Source: Tolypeutes matacus
Lineage: Eukaryota > Chordata > Mammalia > Cingulata > Chlamyphoridae
Assembly (NCBI GenBank): GCA_026826555.1
Contig: JAKSZT010053923.1
Coordinates: forward strand, 1,921,992-1,985,991
Length of the DNA: 64,000 nucleotides
Reading direction: 5' to 3'
This document shows, in pieces, positions 48,661-60,903 of the stretch. How positions within the stretch are numbered: the first letter of the stretch is position 1; each line of letters opens with the position of its first letter. The notes under the pieces were generated by a model. That model was given only the letters and a program-made list of their open reading frames with translations. It did no database searches and was not told the origin of the DNA. Position numbers and translations under genes: made by a program.

Positions 48661-50770
48661 CAACCCAATTTAAAAATGGGCAAAAGATTTCAATAGACAT
48701 TTGTCTAAAGAAAAAATACAAATGGCAAAAAAAACATGAAAAATGTTCAACATCACTAATGATTAGGGAAATGCAAATCAAAACTACAATGAGATATCAT
48801 TTCACACCTATTAGAATGGCCAGTCTTAAAAAGACAGAGAACTACAAGTGTTGGAGAGATAAGAATGCTTATTCACTGTTGGCAGGAATGTAGAATGGTA
48901 CAGCCACTGTGGAGAACTGTTTGGCAGTCCCTAAAGAAGTTGAATATAGATATGCCACATGACCCTGCAATACCACTACTGGATATATACCCAGAAGAAC
49001 TGAGAGCAGTGACACGAATAGACATATGCACACAGATGTTCATAGGGGCATTATGCATGATTGCCAAAGGATGGAAACAACCTAGGTGTCCATCAACCAT
49101 GGATAAACAAACGGTGGTATATACACACGATGGACTATTATGCAGCTGTAAGAAGAAATGAAGTCGTCAAACATTTGATAATATGCATGAACCTAGAGAA
49201 CATTATGTTGAGTGAAGCAAGCCAGACACAAAAGGACAAATATTGTATGATTGTGCTATTATGAACTAAATATATTATGTAATCTTATGGAGTTAATAAC
49301 TTGAATATGGATCACCAGAAAATAGGATGAGTTTAAGATTGGAAAGCTGAGGGTTAACTAGTGCATAGTTGGTAAAAAACGATGTGTGTTAATATTTGGA
49401 AATGAATAGAAAAGGTGAAAGAACATCACAGTGTTGTTAACTAGCAATGCTATCATATGGGTATGACAATGGTTGAAAGGGAATCTCTAAGGCATGTGCA
49501 TTACTAAAAGGAAAGCTAAAAAATGTTACATGGGACTGTATAGCATAGTAAAACCTAAAGTGAAATATGAATATGGGTAATATTGCATATATAAGACTAT
49601 TTTTCTTTGAAACTGAACAAAAGTATGTTAATGGTACAAGATGTGAATATCATACACAAAAAAAATGTTAAAAAAACATATTAAATGAAAGAAACCAGAC
49701 ACAAAGTAATACATATTATATGCTTCCCTTTATTTAATATGTAAATATAAATCAATTTATAAAGATGAAATTAGATTAGTGGTTATGTAGGGCTGGAGAA
49801 GGATAGAGGGATTGAAAAGTAACTGCTAAGGGGTGTGGAGTTTTTCTTTTTGAAGTAATGAAATTGTTCTAAAATTTTTTTGGTGATGAATGCACAACAT
49901 TGTGATTATACTAAAAGCCATTGATTATATACTTTGGATAGATTGTATGGTATATGAGTATATCCCAATAAAACTACTTTAAAATAAATAAATAAATATG
50001 CAAGAATAGCCAGGAATAGCAGCTATGTACAACAGGGTAGGCACAGAGAGATTGAGAGATGATGACTTTTTTGTTTGTCTGTTTGTGTTTATTATTATTA
50101 TTGAAATAATGAAAATACTCTAATAATGATTGAAATGATGAATGCAAAAAAAAAAAAAAAATTGGAATAGGGAGGCAGAAGAGGTCAGTGTCAAAGTAAT
50201 TCAATGGGAGAAAGACTCCCCAGACCACTGCTGGCTTTGAAGATGGAAGGAATATGGAGGCCTGTAGAGCTGGAAAAGGCAAGAAAAGCAATTCTCTTCT
50301 AGAGCTTCCAGAAAAGAATACGGTTCTGTCATCTACTTGATTTTAGCCCAGTGAGGCCCATGTTGGACTCCTGACCTCCAGAACAGTAAGATAATATATT
50401 TGTTGTTTTTAAATCACTAAACTTGTGGCAATTTGTTATAGCAGCAATAAGATACTCATACCAATACCTAGAAATAATGTTTTTTAAAAACATTAGATGG
50501 CCTGATGGTGGGAAGATGGTGGAGTAGGAAGCTCCAGGAATCAATCTCTCTATCAGAACAACTATTAAACAGGCAGAACTGTCTGAATCAACTACTTCAA
50601 AACTCTGGAGTCTGGTAGAACACTGTGCAACATCCAGGGAAGAACAGGAGGAAGAGGCTGGTAGATTACAGTAAATACCAGTAAATTGCTGTCTCCAATG
50701 TGGTGGTTAGTGTCTCCCATCCCCCACTCTCCCAGCAGGCAGCAGTTGGGGCATGGGCCAATCTCTGATC

Positions 50771-51749
50771 ATTGCTTTTTTTTTTAATACATTTAAAATT
50801 TTTCTTTTAAAAGATACTTTAGCCACTCAAGAACTGCTGAGGCTGTTTCCTCTGCCATGGTACCTACAAAAACCGAAGAACACTGGGTTCAGCCCCACAG
50901 AATCTTGCCCCATGCACTACACCATCTTTTCTTATCAGAGATCCTTCCCAGAGTTTATATAAAGGAAACTATTATACAATCCCAATCTGGGTCCTATATA
51001 TTTCTAAATGACAACTACCTTGTTTATAATGCAAATTTCATACACTGATGGGGGTAGGGGTAAGGGGGATGGGGGTTATTTCTTAATTGATACAAAGTTT
51101 CTGTTTGGGGTGATGGAAAAACTTTGGTAATGGATGGTGTATGATGGTTGTACAACATTGTGAATGTAATTAACATCACTGAGTTATATATTTGAAAGTG
51201 GTTAAAATGGGAAATTTTATGTATTATATATGTTACCACAATAAAAAAACTATGCTAAGACCAAAAAAAAAAAAGATACTTTAGGTTAGTTAAATGTCAT
51301 ATGAAAAATATAGGAGATTCCCATATGCCCCATTCCCTTCCCCTCCCACACATTAACAACATCCTTCATTAGTGTGGCACATTTGTTAAAATTGATGAAC
51401 ACATATTGAAGCATTGCCACTAACCATGGATTATAATTTACATTAGAGTTTGCACTCTGTCCCACACAATTTCATAAGTTATGACAAAAATATAATGGCC
51501 TGTATCGTCATTACAATGTCATGCAGAACAATTTCAAGGTCCCAAAAATGCCCCCATATTACACCTATTTTTCCATCCCTCCCCTCAGAAACTCTGATGG
51601 CCACTTTTTCCACATCAATGATAAAAGTTATTCCATTGCTAAAATAACAATAAGTCTATAGTAGAATAATAGTAACTCTACTTTAGTCCATTGTTCATTC
51701 CCCAATCTTGAGGATATGGAGATGGTGATGCCCACTCTGCCTCTAATTG
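50771..51749 (-). mobile_element. Repeat X tail part, minus strand
   Basis: Reverse of the X 3' half: TAGTGTGGCACATTTGTTAAAATTGATG, TAACTCTACTTTAGTCCATTGTTCATTCCCC, GTGATGCCCACTCTGCCTC. ATTGCTTTT occurs at both ends (50770-50779 and about 51746-51756). It is itself interrupted at 50823-51270. Confidence 0.75.
50823..51270 (+). mobile_element. Chimeric retro-insert with L1 tail
   Basis: Flanked by a perfect 14-bp duplication AAAAGATACTTTAG (50809-50822 and 51271-51284) and ending in A's. 51030-51260 is L1 3' tail text (TACAACATTGTGAATGTAATTAACATC). 50823-51025 is unlike L1 3' sequence and is unidentified; a 63-codon open frame starts at 50857 within it. Confidence 0.7.
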
Positions 51750-51861
51750 AGAGATTGCTTTTGATTAGCTATTTCAGATTGCTGGGAGCCAGCCTCGGAG
51801 CACAGCCATTGTTTCAACCCACCCCAGACAAAGGTGGGGGTGGGGACTTAAAGACAGTTGG

Positions 51862-52242
51862 GGGAAGTGGATGTGGCTCAAGTGATTGGGCCCCCATCTT
51901 CCATATGAGTTCAATTCCCAGGGCCTCCTGGTGAAGGAGAGCTGGTGGCCCACGCACAGAGGTGGCAGCCTGCACGGAGAGCTAAGGCAACAAGATGGCA
52001 CAACAAAAAAGAGACACAGAGGAAAGACAATAAGAGACACAAAAAAACAGGGAGCCGAGATGGCTTAAGTGGTTGAATGCCTCTTTCCCATTTCAGAATG
52101 TCCCAGGATTGGTTCCCGGTGTCTCCTAAAGAGAAGATGAGAAGAGAAGACAAGCAGACACAGAAGAACACACAGAGCTGACAGCAAGCACAAGTGGCAA
52201 GGAGGGGGGATAAATAAAATAAACTAAATCTTTAAAAAAAAA
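51862..52242 (+). mobile_element. Dimeric DAS-type SINE
   Basis: Head GGGGAAGTGGATGTGGCTCAAG, second head GGGAGCCGAGATGGCTTAAG, tail GGGGGGATAAATAAAATAAAC. Perfect duplication AAAGACAGTTGG (51850-51861 and 52243-52254 region). Confidence 0.94.
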
Positions 52243-52363
52243 AAAGACAGTTGGCTTCTTCAGAGCTGCTGATGACAGCTGAAGGGCTACATTTGCTGGG
52301 CAGGGGCCAAATCAGTAAATCACAGTTTTGGGGAGTTATGGAAGAAGCTCCTGATGCTCTCCC

Positions 52364-53041
52364 TGGCCTTTCCCTCATCCTCTCCCCAAGGCAGTTTGGT
52401 CCTCCTGAAGCTGGCTAGTAAAATAGGAAATCAATAGATGGATCTGGAACCTGGTGAGAGGTCCATGTGGCCAAGATGGCTGCTGGAAGACCCTCACGAG
52501 ATTTCTGCCACCCAGAATGAGATTCCCAGAGATTCCCAGGAGAAGCCCCGAATATTTTCCAGAAACATTATCACTGGGCCCACCCAGGGGATTGATGGGT
52601 GTGGTAATCAATCAAAACAGCAAACACCTGGGACTCCTCCCATGCCATTAACAAAGGGGTGGAATAATTAATGATTTAAAAGCAGGCACAAAGGTCAAAT
52701 CTCCCCTGCTCCTGCTCCTGCTCCTGATCCCTGCTCCCGGCCCCACCCTGCTCTTCGCCCTTGTGGCTTCTGTGCCCTGCTCTCACCATGTCCCCCATGC
52801 ATGGAACAACATGCAAGTAAAACCTGGGCATTTATAATCTATAATGGGAAATTGTAGTCTATAAATCAGCCCTCTTTATCACTCTTCAGCCCCTTACCCT
52901 CTACCAGGGATCCATGATCTGTTATTTTCTCCCATTTCTCTTCCCTCCCTACCTTAATAAATTACTGGCCTAACTAACCTGATGTGCTCTGAAATTCATT
53001 TCTGCAGCATAAATCAAGAACCTAGATTAAATCCAGTAACA
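52364..53041 (+). mobile_element. Solo LTR of an unidentified ERV
   Basis: 678 bp, starts TGGCC, ends AGTAACA. Perfect 5-bp duplication CTCCC at 52359-52363 and 53042-53046. TATA-like ATTTAAAAG near 52674, a CTCCTG triplet-rich segment, AATAAA at 52956-52961, then CTGAAATTCATTTCTGCAGC. Removing it restores L1 5'UTR text. No internal ERV genes here. Confidence 0.8.
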
Positions 53042-53210
53042 CTCCCTTTGTGTGTCCCTGGCCTTAGTTCTGGCTGGGAAAACCTGCCTTGAGAAACTTC
53101 TCTCTGGCATTCCCCCAGCTCCAGAATTTGCCCTCCAGGCAGAATGAGCTTGAGAAATGAAAGCTGAGTAAAAAACAATTAAAAGTGGATGGCCTGGGGT
53201 AAAGACTTAC

Positions 53211-54318
53211 TTGCTTACCAAGCGCCAACTAGAAATGCATCTGGAAAAAGACTTTGACCAAAAGGAGGAAATATTAAATACAAGTGAGTTGTTAATGGCT
53301 AAGAGATTTCAAAGAGAGTTGGGAGGTCATTCCAGAGGTCGTGCTTATGCACATCTCAGCAGGATCTCATTGACTGCCACAGTAAACAGTGCCTCAAACA
53401 ACAAGTCTCCTGAGGGCTCTAGAGACATACTGACACTATAAGCAGGGCAGTCAAGCTCAGGAATTTGGCAACCTGTCAGTGGGCCTTACTTTAGAATTTA
53501 TACTCCCCAGTGTAACAGAGTTAGATTCATTTATAGTTTCCCTACACATGGCTCTTCTGCCCCTTTTATTTGAACCTACAATTAGCACTATACTTGTTAA
53601 ATATATGTCCTAGAGACTTAAATCTTTTATCTGTCCATGTGGCCCATTTGAGCCCTGAATCTCAGCAGAGTTGCAACACATACTCTCCAGTTAATTGGGC
53701 TCACCCAGGACAACTAACAAGCTGATAATAATAGACAATGCCCATCCCAAGGAACAGAGAATATCTGCAACTGCAAACAAGATAGTTCCATCCATCTGTC
53801 CCATGAGATCTAAGACCCTTCTCAATTAGAGGCAGAGTGGGCATCACCATCCCAAAATCCTCAAGATTGGGGAATGAACAATGGACTAAAGTAGACATAT
53901 TATTATATTATAGACATTATAATTCTAGCAATGGAAAGACTTTTATCATTGATATAAAGGCAGTAGCCACCAGAGGTTCTGAGAGGAGGGAAAGAGACAT
54001 GGGGACATTTTCAGGACATTGGAATTGTCCTGCATGACATTGCAATGGATACAGGCTGTTATACATTTTGTCATAACCTATAAAATTGTGTGGGGCAGAG
54101 TGTAAACTATAATATCAACTATAGTCCATGGTTAGTAGCAATGCTCCAATATGTGTTCATCAATTTTAACAAATGTGCCACACTAATGAAGGATGTTATT
54201 AATGTGGGAAAGTGTGGGAGGGGAAGGGGGTGGGGCATATTGGAATCCCCTATATATTTTTTTGTAACATTTATGTATGCTAAAGCTTCTTTTAAAAAAT
54301 TAAAACAAAACAAAACAA
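53211..54318 (+). mobile_element. Repeat X, uninterrupted copy
   Basis: Starts near ACCAAGCGCCAACTAGAAATGCATCTGG and runs through AGAGAGTTGGGAGGTCATTCCAG (the site that carries an L1 in the 32.5-40.4 kb copy) to the tail TTTTTGTAACATTTATGTATGC and AAAACAAAACAAAAC. 5'-truncated relative to the other copy. No coding frame. Confidence 0.8.
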
Positions 54319-54718
54319 AAGACCTGCTGTAGAATACCCCCGGGGAGAGGGAGGTCTGTCTTCTGGGAAGTAGAAAGGACAAATTCCTGTAAACAGGGGA
54401 AAAACCAAGGCCACTAGAAAGCACAAGCTCAGAACAAGACACAGGCCCAGAAAAGACAGGGAGGAACCTGCATTTCACATTCACTTTGGGCTGAACTTCC
54501 TGATAGTCTGGCTGAACTCTGATGGAGAGCACTGTCCAACACAAAGCCAATTTGCAAAGATGGTGGAAGGTGTTTTTTGCTTAAGTTTGCTTGGTTTTTA
54601 TAACTCCTGACACTCAAGAAACAGACATTTCATGGAATGAATCCCAGAGATAACATTTTAAAATACTAAAATGTACAGTATGCAACAAAAGATTACAAGT
54701 CAAACAAAGAAATAGGAA

Positions 54719-55600
54719 ATGATGGCCCATCCAAAGGAAGTGGATAAAAATCCAGAAAACAGCAATGAAGAATACCAGACTGTGGATATTCTAGACAAAA
54801 GACTTAAAAAAATGATCCTCAATATGCTTAAGGAGATGAAGGAAAATACAGAGAAAGAGCTAAAGGGTATCAGGAAAACAATTAAAGGACAATATGAGGA
54901 TCTGAGTAAAGAGATAGAATTTTTAAAAAGAAACCAAATAAAAGTATTGGAGTTGAAGACTACAGTGACTGTAATGAAAAATTCTCAGGAGTGTTTCAAC
55001 AGCAGACTGGAACTAGCAGAAGAGAGACTCAGCAAACTCAAAGACAAGACCATTGAAATGAGTCAGGATGAGGAGCAGAAAAAGAAAAAAAAAAAAAAAA
55101 AAGAATGGAAAAAGTGAAAATAGCCTGAGAGATACCAAGCATACCAATATACTCATTATGGGGGTCCCACAAGGAAAAAGAGAGAAAGGAGCAGAAGGAA
55201 TATTCAAAGAAATAATGACAGAAAACTTCCCAAACTTAGCAAAAGACAAGATGCCCACAAAACACCAAAAAGGATAAACTTCAAGAAAAATCTGTTCCAT
55301 CATATACTGATTAAACTGTTGAATGCAAAAGGACAAGGAGAGAGTTCTGAAGGATGCAAGAGAAAAGTAATGTGTTATGTACAAGGGAGTCCCATTTAAA
55401 TCGAGTTCCAATTTCTCATCAGAAACCATGGAAGCAAGAAGGCAGCAGATTGAAATACTTAAAATACTGAAAGGAAACAATTGCCAACCAAAACTTTTAT
55501 ATCTGGTGAGACTGTCTTTCAAAATTGAGGGAGAGATCAAAACACTCCTAGATAAAAATTGAAAAGCTGAAGGAGTTCATCACCACCAGACTTGCCCTAC
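54719..55600 (+). pseudogene. Older L1 ORF1, broken
   Basis: An open N-terminal frame to 55117 encodes a long K/E-rich coiled coil (ELKGIRKTIKGQYEDLSKEI). The C-terminal RNA-binding region is split among other frames (55068-55277 reading NILIMGVPQGK; 55377-55562 reading FSSETMEARRQ). An 18-nt A run at about 55085 likely caused one shift. Sequence is clearly more diverged from the young ORF1s than these are from each other. Confidence 0.82.
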
Positions 55601-56057
55601 AAGCATTCTAAAGGATGTTCTTCTGACTTTTAACCACAAGGAAATTATATGAAAAATAGACCCAATAGAAATGAGAAGTGACTCAATAAGGTACAATACA
55701 AAAAAATCAAATAAATATGAAAGTAGAAATTAATGGAAGAAATGAGGGACAAAAAAGATAAATAGCAATATAGCAGAAGAAAATCCAGGATTATCACTAG
55801 TGACTTTAAATTAAATGGATTAAACTATCCAGGCAAAAGGAAAAGATTGACAAAATGGATTGAAAAGCATAACCTAACTATATGCTGTTTACAAAAGACT
55901 CACTTTAAATTCAGAGATGCAAGTAAGTTGAAAGCAAAACAATGGAAAAAATAAACCATATAAATAGCAAAAGGGAGAGAAAGAGAAAACGAGAGAGAGA
56001 AACCTGAGGTAGCTATATTAATATCAGATAAATAAGTTTAAAAACTTTTAAAAGGGG

Positions 56058-56450
56058 AAGTGGTGTGGCTCAAGCAATTAGGTTCCCATCTACCATATGG
56101 AGGTCCCAGTTTCGATTCCTGGGGCCTCCTGGTGAAGGCAAGTTGGCCCACACAGAGAGCTGGCCTGCACAGCATGCTGGCCAGCACAGAGAACTGGTGC
56201 AACAAAAAGAGACAAAGAGCACAGACAATGAGAGACACAGCAAACCAGAGAGCTGAGGTAGCTCAAGCGTTGAGTACCTCTCTCCCACATCGGAGGTCCC
56301 AGGATCGGTTCCCGGTGACTCCTAAAGAGAAGACAAGAAGAAAAGACAAGCAGACACAGAAAGCACACAGCAAATGGACACAGAGAGCAGAAAGCGAGCA
56401 CAAAAACAACAAGGGGCAGTATAAATAAATAAAGTAAACCTTTTAAAAAA
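56058..56450 (+). mobile_element. Dimeric DAS-type SINE
   Basis: Heads GGGGAAGTGGTGTGGCTCAAGC and AGAGAGCTGAGGTAGCTCAAGC, B boxes TTTCGATTCC and GGATCGGTTCC, AATAAATAAAGTAAACC tail. Flanks CTTTTAAAAGGGG / CTCTTAAAAGGGG. Confidence 0.92.
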
Positions 56451-56727
56451 CTCTTAAAAGGGGCAAAGATGTTGATAAAGAAGTCAATTCAACAACAAGA
56501 TGTAACAATTATGAACATATATGCACTAAATTGCAGAGTCCCATGGATTTGAAAGGGGAAATAGATGGTTTTACATTAATAATAATAGGATATATTGCTA
56601 CACAACTTTTAATAAGGACCAATAAGAAGATCAATAAGGAAAGACAAGACTTGAACGATACTCTAAACCAACTAGACCTAACAGATATACATAGAACACT
56701 TCACCCAACAAAAGAACCCCCATTCTG

Positions 56728-57101
56728 AGGAAGTGGATGTGACTCAAGCATTTAGGCACCTGTCTACCACACGGGAGGTCCCAGGTTCAGTTCCCGGTGC
56801 CTCCTAGAAAAGACAAGCAAAGACAGAGAGCTGGCATGACAGGCTGGCACAGTGAGCTGATGCAACAAGATGATGCAAGAAGGAGACACCAAGAGGAAAT
56901 ACAATAAAGCAAGGAGCGGAGATGGCTCAAGCAACTGAATACCTCTCTCCCACATGGGAGGTTCCAGGTTCAGTTCCTGGTGCCTTCTAAAAAGATGAGC
57001 AAGCACAGAGAGCACACAATGAATGGACACAGAGAGCAGACAGCAAGCGCAAACAATGAGGGGGGTGGTGGGAATAAATAAATAAAATAAATCTTAAAAA
57101 A
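56728..57101 (+). mobile_element. Dimeric DAS-type SINE
   Basis: Heads AGGAAGTGGATGTGACTCAAGC and AGGAGCGGAGATGGCTCAAGC, tail GGGAATAAATAAATAAAATAAATC. Flanks AAAGAACCCCCATTCTG (56711-56727) and AAAGAATACCCATTCTG (57102-57118). Confidence 0.94.
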
Positions 57102-59115
57102 AAAGAATACCCATTCTGTTCTAGTACACATGGATCATTCTCCAGGATAGACCATATCTTAGATCACAAAACAAATCTCAATAAATTCAAAAATTTGAAA
57201 TCATACAATATATTTTCTATGACCACAATGGAATGAAACTAGAAATCAATAACAGAGGGAGAAATTGAAAATTCAAAAATATGTGGAAATCAAATAATGT
57301 GCTCTTAAACAACCAATGGGTTACACAGAAAATCACAAGGAGAATTAGAAAATATCTTGAGGCAAATGAAAATGAAAATACAACATACCAAAATTTATGG
57401 GGTGCAGCAAAAGCAGTCCTGAGAGGAAAATTCATAGCTCTAAAGCTTATATAAAAAGAAGAAAGATTTCAAATCAAAGCCCTAATCTCAAAACTTGAAG
57501 AAACTAGAAAAGAAGAGCATCTAAACCCAAAGCAAGCAGAAGGAAGGAAATAAGAAAGATTAGAGTGGAGGAAAATAAAATAGAGATTTTAAAAAAACAA
57601 AACAAAACAAGAGAATCAACAAAACCAAAAGTTGATTCTTTGGAAAGATCAATGAAATTGACAAACTTTTAGATAGACTGATGAAGAAAAAAAGAGAGAT
57701 GACACAAATAGCAAAAATCAGAAATGAAAAGGGAGACATTGCTACTGATTATACTGATATAAAAAGGACTGTGAGATGATACTGTGCATGTCAACAATCT
57801 AGATAACCTACATCAAGTGGACAAATTCCTAGAAACACAAAAACTAAGTACTCTGACACAAGAAGTATAAGATCTCAACAGACAAATAATTAGTAAAGAG
57901 ATTGAATCAGTAATCAACCTCCCAACAAATAAAAATCCAGGCTTCACAGAGAATTTTGCCAAACATTCCAAGAAGAAGTACCACTGCTTCTGCTCAAACT
58001 CTTCCAAAAATTTGAAGAGGAGGGAACACACTCTAACTCATTCTATAAGGTCAACATCACTGTCATGCCAAAACCAGTTAAAGATACCAAAGAAAGAAAA
58101 GAAAATTGCAAGCCAATATCTCTTATGAATATAAATGCAAAAATTCTCAACAAAATACTAGCAAATAAAATCTAAAAGCACATTAAAGAATGATAAACCA
58201 TGATCAAGTGGATTTATTGCAGGCATGCAAGGGTGGTTCAAAATAAGAAAAGCAATTAATGTAATACACCACATTAACAGAATGAAGAAAAAACACAATA
58301 TTATCTCAATTGATACAGAAAAAGCATTTGACAAAATTTTTTTATTAAAAAAAAAGAAAACTTAGGAAACTAGGAATAGAAGAAACTTCCTCAATATGAG
58401 AAAGATCAAATATGAAAAAACCACCGCTAACGTCATACTCAATGGTGAAAAACTGAAAGTTTTCCCTCTAAGATCAGGAACAGACTAGGATGCCCACTGT
58501 CACCACTTATTCAACATTGTACTAGAAGTTCTAGCCAGAGAAATTAGGCAAGAGAAAGAAATGAAAGGCTGTTAAATTGAAAAGGAAGAAGTAAAACTTC
58601 CCCTATTTGCAGAGGAAATGGTCCTATAAACAGAAAATACTGAAAAATCCATAACAAAGTTCCAAAAGCTAATAAACAGATTTAACAAAGTGGTAGGTTT
58701 CAATAGCAACACCCCAAAATCAGTAGTGTGTCTATACACTAGTAATGAGCAATCTGAGGAGGAAATCAAGAAAAAAAAGTCTATTTACAATAGCAACTAA
58801 AAGAATTAAAATATCTAAGAATAAAGGATTTGTACCAAGAAAACTGCAAAACATTGCCAAAAGAAATCAAGGATCTAAATAAATGGAAGGGCATTCTGTG
58901 TTCACAGAGTGGAAAGGCTAATATTGTTAAGATATCAATTCTACCCAAAACAATTTACAGATTCATTGCAATTCCCAATCAAAATTCCAACAGCCTTCTT
59001 TGCAGAAATGGAAAAGCCAATCATCAAATTTGTATGAACGGACAAAGGACTCTGAATAGCCAAAGAAGAATGAAGTTGGAGGACTCACACTTTCCATTCT
59101 TAAAACTTACTACAA

Positions 59116-59456
59116 GGGAAATGGATGTGGCTCAAGCAATTGCGCTCCCGTCTACCATATAGGAGGTCCAGAACGCAGGAGGAGTGCTGGCCCATGCAGA
59201 GAGCTGGTGCAGCAAGATGGTGCAACAGAAAGGGACACAGGAGAGACAATAAGAGACACAGCAGAACAGGGAACTTAGGTGGCAAGAGATTGAGCGCCTC
59301 TCTCCCACTCCAGAAGGTCCCAGGATCAGTTCCCAGTGCCATCTAAAGAGAAGACAAGCAGACACAGAAGAACACACAGAGAGCAGACAGCTAATGCAAA
59401 AACAAAGAAGCAGGGCGGGTGCGGGGGGAGGATAAATAAATTAAAATCTTTAAAAG
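59116..59456 (+). mobile_element. Dimeric DAS-type SINE with internal deletion
   Basis: First unit lacks its B-box half (GGAGGTCC jumps to AGAACGCAGG), second head GGAACTTAGGTGGCAAGAGATTG is present, tail GATAAATAAATTAAAATC. Flanks AAACTTACTACAA (59103-59115) and AAACTTGTTACAA (59457-59469). Confidence 0.9.
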
Positions 59457-59533
59457 AAACTTGTTACAATAAAAACAAAAACAACAAAAAGAACAGAATT
59501 GATTACAAGGTCACGGTAATCAAAACAGTACAG

Positions 59534-60228
59534 CTGCAAATATTTTCGCTGCCCTGATTTTGTGATAATCGGGGTAGACTAAACATTTGCTATATTAGAA
59601 ACTATGCATGTGTCCCCAGACCTAGTTTTTTTTCCCTAGGTCTGATTTTTAGAATACTGGTGATAAACTAAGCCTGATTTATTATATGACCATCTTGTAT
59701 GAGAAATGACTGTAATTCTAGGTATCTTTGGTCAACCTTATGAGATATAGCAGGGAGGCGGATGTGGCTCAAATGGTTGGGTGTCCATCTCCCATATGGA
59801 GGGGCCTGGGCTCGATCTCTGGGACCTCCCAGTAAAAATTAAAAAAAAAGAAAGGTATGGAGGGCACACGGGCCACCAGGCCCTGTGCGCTGGTACACCG
59901 CCAGGCCCCATGAGCGAGTGCGCCGCCAGGCCCCACTGAGCCATGCAGCAAGATGATGACATAACAGGAGAGTGGCACAGGGGAGAGCCAGGACAAGACG
60001 TGCCAAAAAAACAGGAACTAAGGTGGCGCAGGTGGTAGGATGCCTCTCTCCCACATCGAAGTTCCTGAGGATCAAATCCTGGTGAAGACAGGAGGAGAAG
60101 GATGAGAAGAAAGGGCAGGAAACAGACGTGGAGAGTTGCCCAGCGAATGGACACAAAAACAGCAAAAACAGGGACGGGGGCGGTTAAAATGGATAAAAGT
60201 AAATAAATAAATAAATAAATCTTTTAAA
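59534..60228 (+). mobile_element. Composite unit: 219-bp module + dimeric SINE (copy 2)
   Basis: Module 59534-59752 (TTTTCGCTGCCCTGATTTTG ... CTAGGTCTG hairpin arm ... GAGATATAGCAG) joined to a dimeric DAS-type SINE 59753-60228. Perfect duplication AAAACAGTACAG at 59522-59533 and 60229-60240 encloses both parts. The 5' end coincides with that of the copy at 9535-10215 (minus). Confidence 0.9.
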
Positions 60229-60903
60229 AAAACAGTACAGTGTTGAGGACACCACGGGAGAGAGGAGAGAGAGCCTGGGACTGACCCTGCTTTGGACTCC
60301 CAGGTTTGGTCTGCCCTGCCCGGAGAGCCCTTCCAGGCTGGGTGGGGCTGCGCCATTATTTCCCTTGGAGCCTGCAAGGGGCTAAAGATATACAAACCTC
60401 CCAATCTCCTCCTCTACTAACAGGGACTGATGGTTGAGGATTCAGAAGGGCGTGAAAATATTTCCTAGCTGGGAAAAGGGGGGCGTTACGAGAGAAGTCT
60501 GGAGAACTGTCTCAGAAAGTTTGACTCACAGGGCTCCTAGCCCACAGACAGGAAGCTCTATCACATTGATCTGGTCTGTGTCACAACAAATATGCTCTGA
60601 CCAGGCATTGAATTGAGAGCTGCCAACAAGCGCCATCTCCTGGCAGACCAAGGAAGTGCACATAAGAAAATTAATAAGTAAGAGAGGCTTTTCCTGGCCT
60701 CTATAGCCTCCCTGCCCAAGGCCCTAGGAAACGACTCTACAACCAATTACTGGGTCCAGTGCCCAGTTCTGAGCAACCAGCAGAACAATCCTATCAAGTT
60801 TGAGCCAAAAATCAAAGAACGGTGGTAACTCACAGCCTCCTGCCACTAAAACCCCATAAAAGAGAAAGAGATAGAGCATCTAAGTAAAATACAAACTAAC
60901 CAG

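Larger units (their letters stand above)
44378..50155 (+). mobile_element. 5'-truncated L1 within MLT1
   Basis: Begins in the ORF1 C-terminal region (TAAGACTTAAGTGTGGATTTC), ORF2 from about 44862 to 49160, long 3'UTR 49290-49985 and A-rich end. ORF2 frames are scattered (45547-45771, 46754-46945, 48865-49161) with numerous stops. A segment is lost near 47680, where a run of T replaces about 190 bp of ORF2. Three SINEs interrupt it. Older than the L1s at 33144 and 60241. Confidence 0.88.
50511..59533 (+). mobile_element. Older full-length L1 with many nested insertions
   Basis: 5'UTR starts GGGAAGATGGTGGAGTAGGAAGCTCCAGGAATC at about 50511. It continues at 51750-51861, 52243-52363, 53042-53210 and 54319-54718 around inserted elements. 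ORF1 54719 to about 55600, ORF2 from about 55780 to 59533, where the composite SINE and the next L1 cut it off. 3' end absent. Confidence 0.82.
55780..59533 (+). pseudogene. Older L1 ORF2, fragmented
   Basis: Recognisable from ATTTGTATATGCTGTTTAC-type endonuclease text at about 55880 (YMLFTKDSL region), through RT text at about 58400-58620 (CCCACTGTCACCACTTATTC) where the FADD-equivalent is degenerate, to ATCAAAACAGTACAG at 59533. Interrupted by SINEs at 56058, 56728 and 59116. No frame longer than about 110 codons remains. The C-terminal part is missing. Confidence 0.8.

Noticed and set aside
52698..52730. CTCCTG repeats as a coding or regulatory array
   Set aside because: Only a few units inside an LTR, with no larger array. 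No CRISPR-like repeat-spacer pattern exists anywhere in the window.
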